Shown piece after piece: positions 16,401 to 23,173 of a stretch of 25,674 nt of DNA. This DNA is from Bacillota bacterium (lineage in GTDB: Bacteria; Bacillota; Clostridia; Oscillospirales; Ruminococcaceae): NCBI GenBank assembly GCA_023457355.1, contig JAEWLW010000008.1, positions 1 through 25,674 on the forward strand, in the 5' to 3' direction. Position numbers and translations under genes: made by a program. Each line of letters starts with the position of its first letter. Position 1 is the first letter of the stretch. The notes beneath the pieces are model-generated. The model did no database searches, was not told the DNA's origin, and was given only the letters and a program-made list of their open reading frames with translations.

Positions 16401-16534
16401 TTTCAGCAACTCCCGACGGATGATATTTTCAGCCAAGCGCGCCGCAGCAGCGGCAATTTGAAAGTTCTCCAATGCGATGTAATAGCTGAGGCAGAGGATT
16501 TTCGCCACACGGTTCCGAGGCAGTCACTCTTCTC

Positions 16535-16563
16535 TTTATAACATAATTGTTGAAATCATACAA
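16535..16563 (-). promoter_or_regulatory. Promoter for the LUD-alpha1-beta1-aldolase unit
   Basis: TTGTAT (16563-16558) and TATAAA (16540-16535) are separated by 17 bases on the minus strand, matching sigma-A consensus at 4/6 and 5/6. The predicted start near 16528 gives a leader of about 128 nt to the ATG at 16400. Confidence 0.5.
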
Positions 16564-16650
16564 AACAATTTTAAGAAGACCTCAGGCTGTCTTTTGAAAA
16601 TGCTGCTTCAGAATACGTAAGACCGAGGCAGAACCATCCCGCGTCTTCCA

Positions 16651-16671
16651 AAACAGCATGCTTTGCTGTTT
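16651..16671 (-). terminator. Terminator-like hairpin after beta2
   Basis: AAACAGCA (16651-16658) and TGCTGTTT (16664-16671) are perfect complements around a 5-base loop. On the minus strand the 3' arm ends in TTTT. It lies 45 bp beyond the beta2 stop and before the LUD promoter, so it probably ends the ThDP enzyme-alpha2-beta2 transcript. The rest of the 315-bp gap 16401-16715 holds the LUD promoter and leader; nothing else is recognised. Confidence 0.45.
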
Positions 16672-16715
16672 GCCATCTGGCATGTCTCAAAATTCTCAAT
16701 ATGAAAAACAACTAA

Positions 16716-17534
16716 TTATTCGCTAATAGTGGCGGGCTCGGAAGTGATGTGCGCATTGAGGAATCTGCGCTCATGATCAATAACATCGCGGATCAGGCGC
16801 AGATCTTCTGCATCCGGCGTCGGCGTAACACCAACATCTTCAGGAATTTCAATCGGAAAACCGGTATTGTCTCTTATCATTTCGGTTGTGACGCCTTCAT
16901 GCATGGTTCTAACGCGCATTTGTCTGGTGCCGGGGTTAAAATCCATAACAGCCAAATTTGTCATGACCCGATAGGGGCCACCGCCGGGCAGTCCCTGCCG
17001 ATTTTCATGGCCCACAGCCGTGATAAAGTCAACATGATCCACCAGGACACGCTTGGTGTGCGGTACAATAATGCAGACACGCTTGCTGTATGCAGCCAAA
17101 TCCGTCTGTGCCAGGCAACCGGGAAGCCGAACTTTGGGTTGATCATAGGGTCCGATGCAGGTGATGTTCAAGTTGCCCCATCGGTCCACCTGTGCGCCCG
17201 ATGCGAAAGCCAGACCGACTTTTCCCAGTCGAAATTGCCCCAGCGCATCCTCTAGCGGAATTTGCGCCCGGCAGGGCCAGTGAATTAAATCGTATTCCCA
17301 ATTATGCGCCGGGATGGCATCTTTATCCAACACCGGGTCTAAGACGGGTCCCATCATACACACCGCATTGGGCGCATGCTTGAGTTGCGCAAGACTGACT
17401 GCCACAAGCGGAATACCGCAGGCGCGGATATAAGCCTTTCCGCCGGTGCCGATTCCGGTAAAGTTCATCTCGCCGTCCCTGATGATTTTCGAAACCTCCA
17501 CCACCAGTAATTCTTCCAACGTATAGTTTCTCAT
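16716..17534 (-). CDS. CoA-transferase-fold beta subunit (beta2), lacks the catalytic glutamate
   Basis: A 272-residue GctB-family protein, closest in the window to beta1 by layout (both start with a TLEELL/TVEELI helix and share FTGxxTG). GKVGLAFASGAQVDRWGNLN and the late MHEGVTTEMIRDNTGFPI are family regions. At the catalytic position it reads CMMGPVLDP (59-67), so the Glu of Glu-Ser-Gly is replaced by Met (M61), and the glycine loop is changed to RLPGCLAQ. The gene starts 11 bp after alpha2. Loss of the nucleophile argues against simple CoA transfer; with alpha2 it may form a hydrolase or lyase of the same fold. Confidence 0.85.
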   Translation of the reverse strand: MRNYTLEELLVVEVSKIIRDGEMNFTGIGTGGKAYIRACGIPLVAVSLAQLKHAPNAVCMMGPVLDPVLDKDAIPAHNWEYDLIHWPCRAQIPLEDALGQFRLGKVGLAFASGAQVDRWGNLNITCIGPYDQPKVRLPGCLAQTDLAAYSKRVCIIVPHTKRVLVDHVDFITAVGHENRQGLPGGGPYRVMTNLAVMDFNPGTRQMRVRTMHEGVTTEMIRDNTGFPIEIPEDVGVTPTPDAEDLRLIRDVIDHERRFLNAHITSEPATISE

Positions 17535-17545
17535 TCGCCATCCCC

Positions 17546-18436
17546 CTATCGTCCCAAACGCATTTGAAGTGTTTTGAGCCCGCCGACCTTTTCCAGATAT
17601 TCAGCTTCGTCCCTCGTCCCATAGATATATTCATCCAAATACCGTTGGAATCCCCGGGCAGTCCTGGCACATTCGGCATAATACTCCCCATGTTCAAGAT
17701 CGAAATCATACCGGGCGTCGCAGGAATTCGGGTGCGTGCCAAAGGGTGTATGAACAACGCTGTCGACAAAAATCTTGGGCAGCAATGTCATGGTGGGGGT
17801 CTTGATAATCTCCTGCTCTGTGACGATTTCCTCAACGCTGATAATCGCCTTATCCGCGCTTTTAGCGATAAAGGGGTCCATCTCGTTATCCATCATCCGG
17901 ATGGTATCAAACTGGACATTGCCGTAACGGTCCGCACGGTGTGCGTGCACAAGCGAATAGTCGGCCCTGAACGCTTCCATTGCCACATAAGTTTCGCCGG
18001 TGAACGGACAGGCTATTTCTTTGAATTCCGGGTTCTTTATAAGATCGGAATGAAGCGGTGTCTTTGAAATACAAAAGCTGTTGCCATATGCTGCCGCACG
18101 GAATTTATCCATACCGCAGGTCTCGCTGATATCGACGAAACGAATGCTGCGGTCTTCGACGGCACGGCGGAAATTCCCGGCTATTCCCAATTGGAACAGC
18201 CCCACATAAGAGGACCACGCCTCCTTGACGCAACCCGCCCCAATCAGCATATCAAAGTTCATGCCGGCGCTCCACGCATAAAGCGTCAGCTCTTTTTTGC
18301 GCTGCCTGACAATCTCGCGTACCAGCGCCATGGATCCTTTTCGAATCAGCGAACCGCCCATCGCCAATTTGGCGCCGTCGGGGATCCGAGCAACAGCGTC
18401 ATGCAGAGAGAGCAGTTTTACCTTTCGTTCTTGCAT
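17546..18436 (-). CDS. CoA-transferase-fold alpha subunit (alpha2)
   Basis: A 296-residue GctA/IpdA-family protein. Visible markers are MGGSLI (26-31), GAGCV (66-70), the HAHRAD-RYGNVQ motif, SVEEIV and PFGTHP. E105 is found in DISETCGMDKFRA (102-114), the same position as E105 of alpha1. The ATG has GGGGT 7 bases upstream. The gene is 43 bp after the ThDP enzyme gene and 11 bp before beta2, so all three should be on one transcript. It probably forms a cytosolic complex with beta2; the reaction is unknown. Confidence 0.87.
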   Translation of the reverse strand: MQERKVKLLSLHDAVARIPDGAKLAMGGSLIRKGSMALVREIVRQRKKELTLYAWSAGMNFDMLIGAGCVKEAWSSYVGLFQLGIAGNFRRAVEDRSIRFVDISETCGMDKFRAAAYGNSFCISKTPLHSDLIKNPEFKEIACPFTGETYVAMEAFRADYSLVHAHRADRYGNVQFDTIRMMDNEMDPFIAKSADKAIISVEEIVTEQEIIKTPTMTLLPKIFVDSVVHTPFGTHPNSCDARYDFDLEHGEYYAECARTARGFQRYLDEYIYGTRDEAEYLEKVGGLKTLQMRLGR

Positions 18437-18479
18437 ACATTATACCCCGTTCTCATTTGATGCCAAAAGCATCCTTGGT

Positions 18480-20138
18480 TCAAAAACAGGAGGGCCATAC
18501 CGTAAAGCTGCCGTCCAGTTTAACTTCGATCATAAAAGGCTTTAAAGACGCTCTGGCCTTTGCCATCGCTTCGGGAATTTCGGATGCCTTCCGGACAATC
18601 GTTCCTTCGTAGCCCAGATTGCGGGCTATATCAACATAGTCAATCTGCTGGAAATCTACGCCGGTATAATTCTCAGTGCCGGTCTTGAACTTTTCTTCCT
18701 GCTTGATATTGCCATACGCATCATCGTTGACCACGATAACAATCACATGCAGCTGTTCGCGTGAAATCGTCTCCAGCTCGCCCAAGGTCATGCCCAGAGA
18801 ACCGTCGCCCAGCAGCGCAATTACTTCCCGTTCGGGTGCAGCTTCCTTGCAGCCCAGTGCTGCGCCCAGCGCAAAGCCCATATTGCCATAGTTTACCGGC
18901 TTCATATATACAACATTCTTCGGAAAATGTGTGATATGGGTCCACGCGCCCGGGTTGCCGGCGTCCACGACCATAATGCTGTTTTCTTTTAAACATTTGC
19001 TCAATTCGGTATGCAGTGCAATCGGCGGAACCGGGGTCGCCTCGGTGTCTGCAATCGGCCCGCAAAGAACCTTTTTCTCCCAAGCCGCTTTGCGAGTAAA
19101 GATATCATCACGATATGTACGGTCCGACGTATAGCCCTGCGCTTTCAGCTCATCAATCAATTGGTGCAGATTAGCTTTGGCATCCCCCAGAACGCCGACT
19201 GTAGCCGGATAATGACGCCCGATATTCTCCGGAATAATATCCAACTGAATACGATTTTTCGCTTTGATGTCCCACCGGTTTGTGTTGATAGCTGTCAGTG
19301 TCGAGCCGATAACGATCACACAGTCGGCTTCCTCGATGGCCGCCCTGCTGATTTCCGTACCATGCCGTGTGCGGGGGCCGACCAGGTTTTCAAAATCGCT
19401 CTCAATGCAAGCCATCGCATTATAAGTTGTTACAATTGGTGCCGCCAGCAGCTTTGAAAGGGCTTTGACTTCCTCCTGGGCGCCCGAAAGCTTCACGCCG
19501 TTTCCAACCCAGAGGCAGATTTTTTGACCCTTTTGAATTTCCTCAACAGCCGCCTTGATCGATTGCGCACTGGCTGTAAAATCGGGCATGTGGCAATAAG
19601 TTGCCGGATCTTCGGGCAAATAAGGGGCTTTCTGGTTCTCGACAACATCGCGGTAAAAGTCGACAACAACAGGGCCGGGCCGCCCGGTCCTGGCCACTCG
19701 GTAAGCCTCACGCATGGACCATGCCAGCGAACTGATATCGCGTACAGGAATGTATTGCTTACAAATACTCCCGAAAAGCAGCTCATGGTCGCTCTCCTGT
19801 GCGTCCCCCCGTCCCGCATCGGGAAGTTTGTTCTGGAAAACCAGAGCAATAACCGGACTGGAATCACGCAGCGCCCCTCCCAATCCCGTGATCAGATTTG
19901 TGGCACCCGGACCGGTCGTTGCCAGACAAATGCCGGGCTCTCCGGTTAAACGACCATAGCCATCCGCCGCAACGGCTGCGCCATTTTCATGACGGGTATG
20001 GACAAAACGTATCTTGGAGTAAAACAGTGCATTGTTAACCGACAGTGTTTGTCCACCGGGTATACCAAAGACGATTTTCGCACCGAATGCTTCCATGATT
20101 TTGACAGCGAGCTCGCCGCCCGTATACAGTTGGTCCAT
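18480..20138 (-). CDS. Thiamine-diphosphate-dependent enzyme (acetolactate synthase-like fold)
   Basis: A 552-residue ThDP enzyme with the three domains of the acetolactate synthase/2-hydroxyacyl lyase group: PYR domain (about 1-165) with the cofactor-activating E51 in RHENGAA, central domain (about 190-330), and PP domain (about 385-540) with the ThDP/Mg motif GDGS (444-447) through NDDAYGN (471-477). The exact reaction is not clear. Candidates are acetolactate-type carboligation, decarboxylation of a 2-keto acid, or C-C cleavage of a 2-hydroxyacyl-CoA or diketone. No small regulatory subunit of acetolactate synthase and no branched-chain genes are nearby, so a biosynthetic role is unlikely. 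The ATG at 20138 has GGAGG 7 bases before it; an in-frame TTG at 20162 lies upstream of that site and is rejected. Confidence 0.88.
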   Translation of the reverse strand: MDQLYTGGELAVKIMEAFGAKIVFGIPGGQTLSVNNALFYSKIRFVHTRHENGAAVAADGYGRLTGEPGICLATTGPGATNLITGLGGALRDSSPVIALVFQNKLPDAGRGDAQESDHELLFGSICKQYIPVRDISSLAWSMREAYRVARTGRPGPVVVDFYRDVVENQKAPYLPEDPATYCHMPDFTASAQSIKAAVEEIQKGQKICLWVGNGVKLSGAQEEVKALSKLLAAPIVTTYNAMACIESDFENLVGPRTRHGTEISRAAIEEADCVIVIGSTLTAINTNRWDIKAKNRIQLDIIPENIGRHYPATVGVLGDAKANLHQLIDELKAQGYTSDRTYRDDIFTRKAAWEKKVLCGPIADTEATPVPPIALHTELSKCLKENSIMVVDAGNPGAWTHITHFPKNVVYMKPVNYGNMGFALGAALGCKEAAPEREVIALLGDGSLGMTLGELETISREQLHVIVIVVNDDAYGNIKQEEKFKTGTENYTGVDFQQIDYVDIARNLGYEGTIVRKASEIPEAMAKARASLKPFMIEVKLDGSFTVWPSCF

Positions 20139-20172
20139 TTTCTCTCCTCCATTGTATTTCAATTTACTCTAC

Positions 20173-20201
20173 GAAGTAATCAAATTAATGCAATTTACTT
20201 C
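20173..20201. promoter_or_regulatory. Inverted repeat in the ThDP enzyme leader, possible operator
   Basis: GAAGTAA (20173-20179) and TTACTTC (20195-20201) are perfect reverse complements with a 15-base AT-rich spacer. The repeat lies between the proposed promoter and the ATG of the ThDP enzyme gene. It could be a binding site for a dimeric regulator such as the GntR-type protein encoded at the right, or a weak leader hairpin. Confidence 0.35.
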
Positions 20202-20207
20202 ACATAC

Positions 20208-20236
20208 ATCCTATCATAGCTAAAATATAATGTCAA
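20208..20236 (-). promoter_or_regulatory. Promoter for the ThDP enzyme-alpha2-beta2 unit
   Basis: On the minus strand a perfect TTGACA (20236-20231) is followed by 17 bases and TAGGAT (20213-20208), a 4/6 match. The region 20139-20534 (396 bp) is AT-rich and non-coding and carries this promoter, its leader, and the divergent promoter for the plus-strand unit. Nothing else is recognised between them. Confidence 0.5.
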
Positions 20237-20416
20237 TTATATAATAATTTTATTTTTATTTTATTATCATCCTTAATTAGATGATTTTTTGAATTTGAAT
20301 TATAAATACAAAGTGAGCAGGCACAAAAATCGCGCTGAAATCAGATTATTCGAAAAAAGAAGAGCAATTTTAATTCTTACAATAACGAGAAATTATTTGC
20401 TTTCTGTGCCTTCTTG

Positions 20417-20445
20417 TTGACATTATGCCATTATAATGGTAACAT
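20417..20445 (+). promoter_or_regulatory. Promoter for the alpha3-alpha4-beta3-CaiB unit with palindromic operator in the spacer
   Basis: A perfect TTGACA (20417-20422), a 17-base spacer and TAACAT (20440-20445, 4/6). The spacer contains a perfect 12-bp palindrome, CCATTATAATGG (20428-20439). A dimeric repressor bound there would block the promoter. The GntR/HutC protein encoded at 24670-25386 is the obvious candidate, but the link is inferred from proximity only. Confidence 0.5.
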
Positions 20446-20534
20446 ATCATTAAACATTCAATACAAAACAAATACATGTGGAAATTGTATCACCGTCTGC
20501 CGGGCAACGTATGGTTCAGTGGGAAGGAGCATGT

Positions 20535-21416
20535 ATGAGACAAAAAAAGTTGGTTCAGTTGTCCGAGGCGATCAGTAAGATTCCAAACGGCGCCTGTGTT
20601 GTTATCGGCATGGAACGTGAACCCATGGCGCTGATTTATGAACTGCTCCGTCAAAGAAAACCGTTGGATACGCTCTATGGGCTGTGCTGCGGATTTTCGG
20701 CAGAACTGCTTGCTGGGGCAGGACTGATCCGGCAACTTTGCCTCCCGAAGTTGATTTTTCCTGGCGGCGAATGTCCGCCAAGGCTTTCCTTTATGGCCGA
20801 TCATCAGGACCTTGTTGTTCAAAAAGTTCCTTTACAATGTCTGGTGGAACAATTGCGTGCCGGTTGTGACGGGCGTCCGTTCGCTGTTGCGGATATTTCA
20901 GACGATTTGTTGTCCGCTTATCCGCAGATATTCCGGTCAATTCCTCAGCCCTTTACAGGCGGCAGTGTAACTGTTGCGGCCGCGCTTAAGCCCGACGTGG
21001 CGCTCATCCATGCGCATCGCGCAGATTGCTTTGGGAATATTCAGCTGGACCCGACATCCGGCATGGACCGCAGTCAGGATACCCTGCCGGCCAAGGCAGC
21101 CCGCATGGTTATTGTCAGCGTAGAACAAATTGTTAGCGAAGAAGCCATTCAAAAGAATAAACGGTTTGCTTTGCTAACGGCCGACCAGGTGGATTATGTT
21201 GTAGAAGCGCCTTACGGCTGCTATCCCTGCGAATGCGAAAAGCGCTATCTCGCAGATCAGGACCACCTGTTGGCCTATATTCAGCAGGCACAAACGCCCG
21301 AGGGCTTCTTCGATTACATACAGGCAAGCATCCAGCCCGGCGATTGGTATGAATCTCTTGAGTTAGCCGGACTTGAACGCCTGCTCGCTTTGACGATAAA
21401 CCGGAGAGGAGAATAA
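20535..21416 (+). CDS. Divergent CoA-transferase-fold alpha subunit (alpha3), no beta partner of its own
   Basis: A 293-residue GctA-like protein, the most diverged of four alpha subunits. It keeps HAHRADCFGNIQL, SVEQIV and APYGCYP, but the N-terminal glycine pair seen in the others (GGF/GGS) is replaced by IGMEREP (24-30), and the position of E105 in alpha1/alpha2 is a leucine (about L100). It is rich in cysteines (CC at 51-52, CYPCEC near the end). The ATG at 20535 was chosen for GAAGGAG 5 bases upstream; earlier in-frame codons lack one. It is followed after 2 bp by alpha4 and is the first gene of the plus-strand unit. It may be a structural or regulatory partner or an alternative alpha subunit sharing beta3. 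Confidence 0.8.
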   Translation: MRQKKLVQLSEAISKIPNGACVVIGMEREPMALIYELLRQRKPLDTLYGLCCGFSAELLAGAGLIRQLCLPKLIFPGGECPPRLSFMADHQDLVVQKVPLQCLVEQLRAGCDGRPFAVADISDDLLSAYPQIFRSIPQPFTGGSVTVAAALKPDVALIHAHRADCFGNIQLDPTSGMDRSQDTLPAKAARMVIVSVEQIVSEEAIQKNKRFALLTADQVDYVVEAPYGCYPCECEKRYLADQDHLLAYIQQAQTPEGFFDYIQASIQPGDWYESLELAGLERLLALTINRRGE

Positions 21417-21418
21417 TT

Positions 21419-22351
21419 TTGGCAGATCGAGAAAGCAAAATTGTTTCCTTGGAGTATGCGGTCTCTCTGATTCCGGATGGTGCAAATATCAGTTTCAGCG
21501 GTTTTGCGGAAACAAACAATCCCATGAGCTTTGTACGTCAAATGATTCGGGCGGGCAAAAAGCGCCTTGAAATATCCAGCATGGGGGATGCACAATCGGT
21601 CGAACTGCTTTTCGGCGCGGATGCCATCGACCGTGTGCGGCTATCCAATTACATGGCCCGCAACGGCAGGTGTCCTAATTTTAGCCGCAGTGTCGAGAGC
21701 GGGCGCATTCAAACGGAGGATTACAGCCATTTTGGCATCACCAATCGTTTTTTCGCCGCCGCAATGGGAATTCCGTTTATGCCTGTCCGCTGTATGATCG
21801 GTTCCGATATCGCGAATGTGCAGACATTCGACCGCAACAACAAGATCAAGGAAATAACAGACCCGTTCACCGGTGAGCGCTGCGGCATTGTTCCACAGCT
21901 CAGCCCAGATTTTGCGGTCATTCATGTTGCCCGCGCAGACTGTGAAGGAAATGCGCAGTTGTACGGCACCACTTCCTCCATTGAGATTATTGCGCGCGCC
22001 GCCAAAACGGTCATTATAACGGCTGAGGAACTTGTCACGACGGATGCCATTCGCACCAGCAATCAATTTACGATTTTGCCGTCGTTCTTTGTGGATTATG
22101 TTGTACATGCGCCATATGGCGCATATCCGGGCGGCATTTTTACCTATTACGACTATGATCTTGAACATCTGGATCTGGTGACGCGTTCCGGAAAAAATCC
22201 CGAAAAAATGCGGGCGTATCTTGAAGAGTGGGTATACGGTACCGCAAATGAATCGGCGTTTTTAGAAAAGGTCGGTTTGCGCAAATTGATGGCGCTGCGC
22301 GCAGATCCATTTAGCGGTATCAGTTTGCGCAACAGGGGGGTGCTGGAATGA
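21419..22351 (+). CDS. CoA-transferase alpha subunit (alpha4), glutaconate CoA-transferase-like
   Basis: A 310-residue GctA-family subunit. Markers are FSGFAETN (26-33), HVARADCEGNAQ, TAEELVTTDAI and APYGAYPGG. It has DYSHFGITNRFFAAAMGIPF (101-120), the region that in transferases reads (E/D)YSN, so it is closer to true transferases than alpha1 and alpha2. The start codon is TTG at 21419-21421, supported by GAGGAG 7-9 bases upstream and by the lack of another start that fits. It begins 2 bp after alpha3 and overlaps beta3 in an ATGA junction, so alpha4 and beta3 are translationally coupled and should form the active enzyme. Confidence 0.88.
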   Translation: MADRESKIVSLEYAVSLIPDGANISFSGFAETNNPMSFVRQMIRAGKKRLEISSMGDAQSVELLFGADAIDRVRLSNYMARNGRCPNFSRSVESGRIQTEDYSHFGITNRFFAAAMGIPFMPVRCMIGSDIANVQTFDRNNKIKEITDPFTGERCGIVPQLSPDFAVIHVARADCEGNAQLYGTTSSIEIIARAAKTVIITAEELVTTDAIRTSNQFTILPSFFVDYVVHAPYGAYPGGIFTYYDYDLEHLDLVTRSGKNPEKMRAYLEEWVYGTANESAFLEKVGLRKLMALRADPFSGISLRNRGVLE

Positions 22352-23112
22352 CCTGGCTCAAAGAAGAATTGATGGTTGCGGCAGCGGCGGACGCGATTGA
22401 AGACCATGACGTCGCGTTGGTTGGGATAGGCCTGCCTATTTTGGCCGCCATGTTGGCGAAGAAAACCACCGCGCCGGGATTAAAGCTCATTTTCGAATCC
22501 GGCACCGTTGACCCCATGCCAACGGAGCTGCCCCAAGGGCCCGGAGATTTCCCGTTGCTTGGCGCCTCGGTCATGAATACATCGTTGTTCAACGCGCTTG
22601 GCTATGTACAGCGAGGCAAAGTGGATATCGCTTTTCTGGGCGCCGCTGAAATTGACCAGTACGGTAACCTCAACGCTACCACTGTGGGGGATTACGAGCA
22701 TCCAACCTGTCGGCTGCCGGGCAGCGGCGGCGCAAACGATATGGGATCGGGCGCGAAAAAGATTGTGATTATCTCAAAGCATGTACGTAGAAAATTTCCA
22801 GCCCGGGTTTCCTATATTACAACGCCGGGGTTTCTTTCAGGGCCTGGAGAACGGGAGCAGCATGGTCTGCGCGGTTTAGGGCCCGTGCGGGTGATCACCG
22901 ATCTTGGTGTGTTTGGCTTTGACGACATCACCAAACAAATGCGCATTCTCTCGATTCACCCCGGTGTGAACCGTCAGGAGATCATCAATAATACACAATT
23001 TGATATTCTGGGAATCCATGATAATCTACGAATGACGGAACAAAAAAGCGAATCCATTCACCGACTTTTAAAAAGTCTGGATCGTAATCATGTGTATATC
23101 GGCAAAGATTAA
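22348..23112 (+). CDS. CoA-transferase beta subunit (beta3), catalytic glutamate present
   Basis: A 254-residue GctB-type subunit with the features of a working class I CoA-transferase: GIGLP (26-30), the nucleophile motif FESGTVDP with E50 followed by Ser-Gly, AEIDQYGNLN, and the glycine-rich LPGSGGANDMGSGA. The HPGVNRQEIINNTQF region near the end is shared by the family. With alpha4 it should move CoA between a short-chain acyl-CoA and a carboxylic acid through a glutamyl-CoA thioester. The acid is unknown; a dicarboxylic or 3-oxo acid is typical. It is the only one of the three beta subunits here that keeps the glutamate. Confidence 0.9.
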   Translation: MTWLKEELMVAAAADAIEDHDVALVGIGLPILAAMLAKKTTAPGLKLIFESGTVDPMPTELPQGPGDFPLLGASVMNTSLFNALGYVQRGKVDIAFLGAAEIDQYGNLNATTVGDYEHPTCRLPGSGGANDMGSGAKKIVIISKHVRRKFPARVSYITTPGFLSGPGEREQHGLRGLGPVRVITDLGVFGFDDITKQMRILSIHPGVNRQEIINNTQFDILGIHDNLRMTEQKSESIHRLLKSLDRNHVYIGKD

Positions 23113-23173
23113 GAAGTCCCATTCCCTATATTGACGTTTAAATAATTTTATGTAAATATTAGGAGGTTACCAT

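Noticed and set aside
16401..16508. N-terminal extension of the LUD protein from GTG at 16508
   Set aside because: No ribosome site at the GTG, whereas the ATG at 16400 has GGGAG and gives normal family length. The extension does look helical, so it is not fully excluded.
18480..20138. IolD (trihydroxycyclohexanedione hydrolase) or oxalyl-CoA decarboxylase for the ThDP enzyme
   Set aside because: It is shorter than IolD and other inositol genes are absent; although a CaiB-type transferase is nearby, the NDDAYGN motif differs from what I recall of oxalyl-CoA decarboxylase, so neither name is supported.
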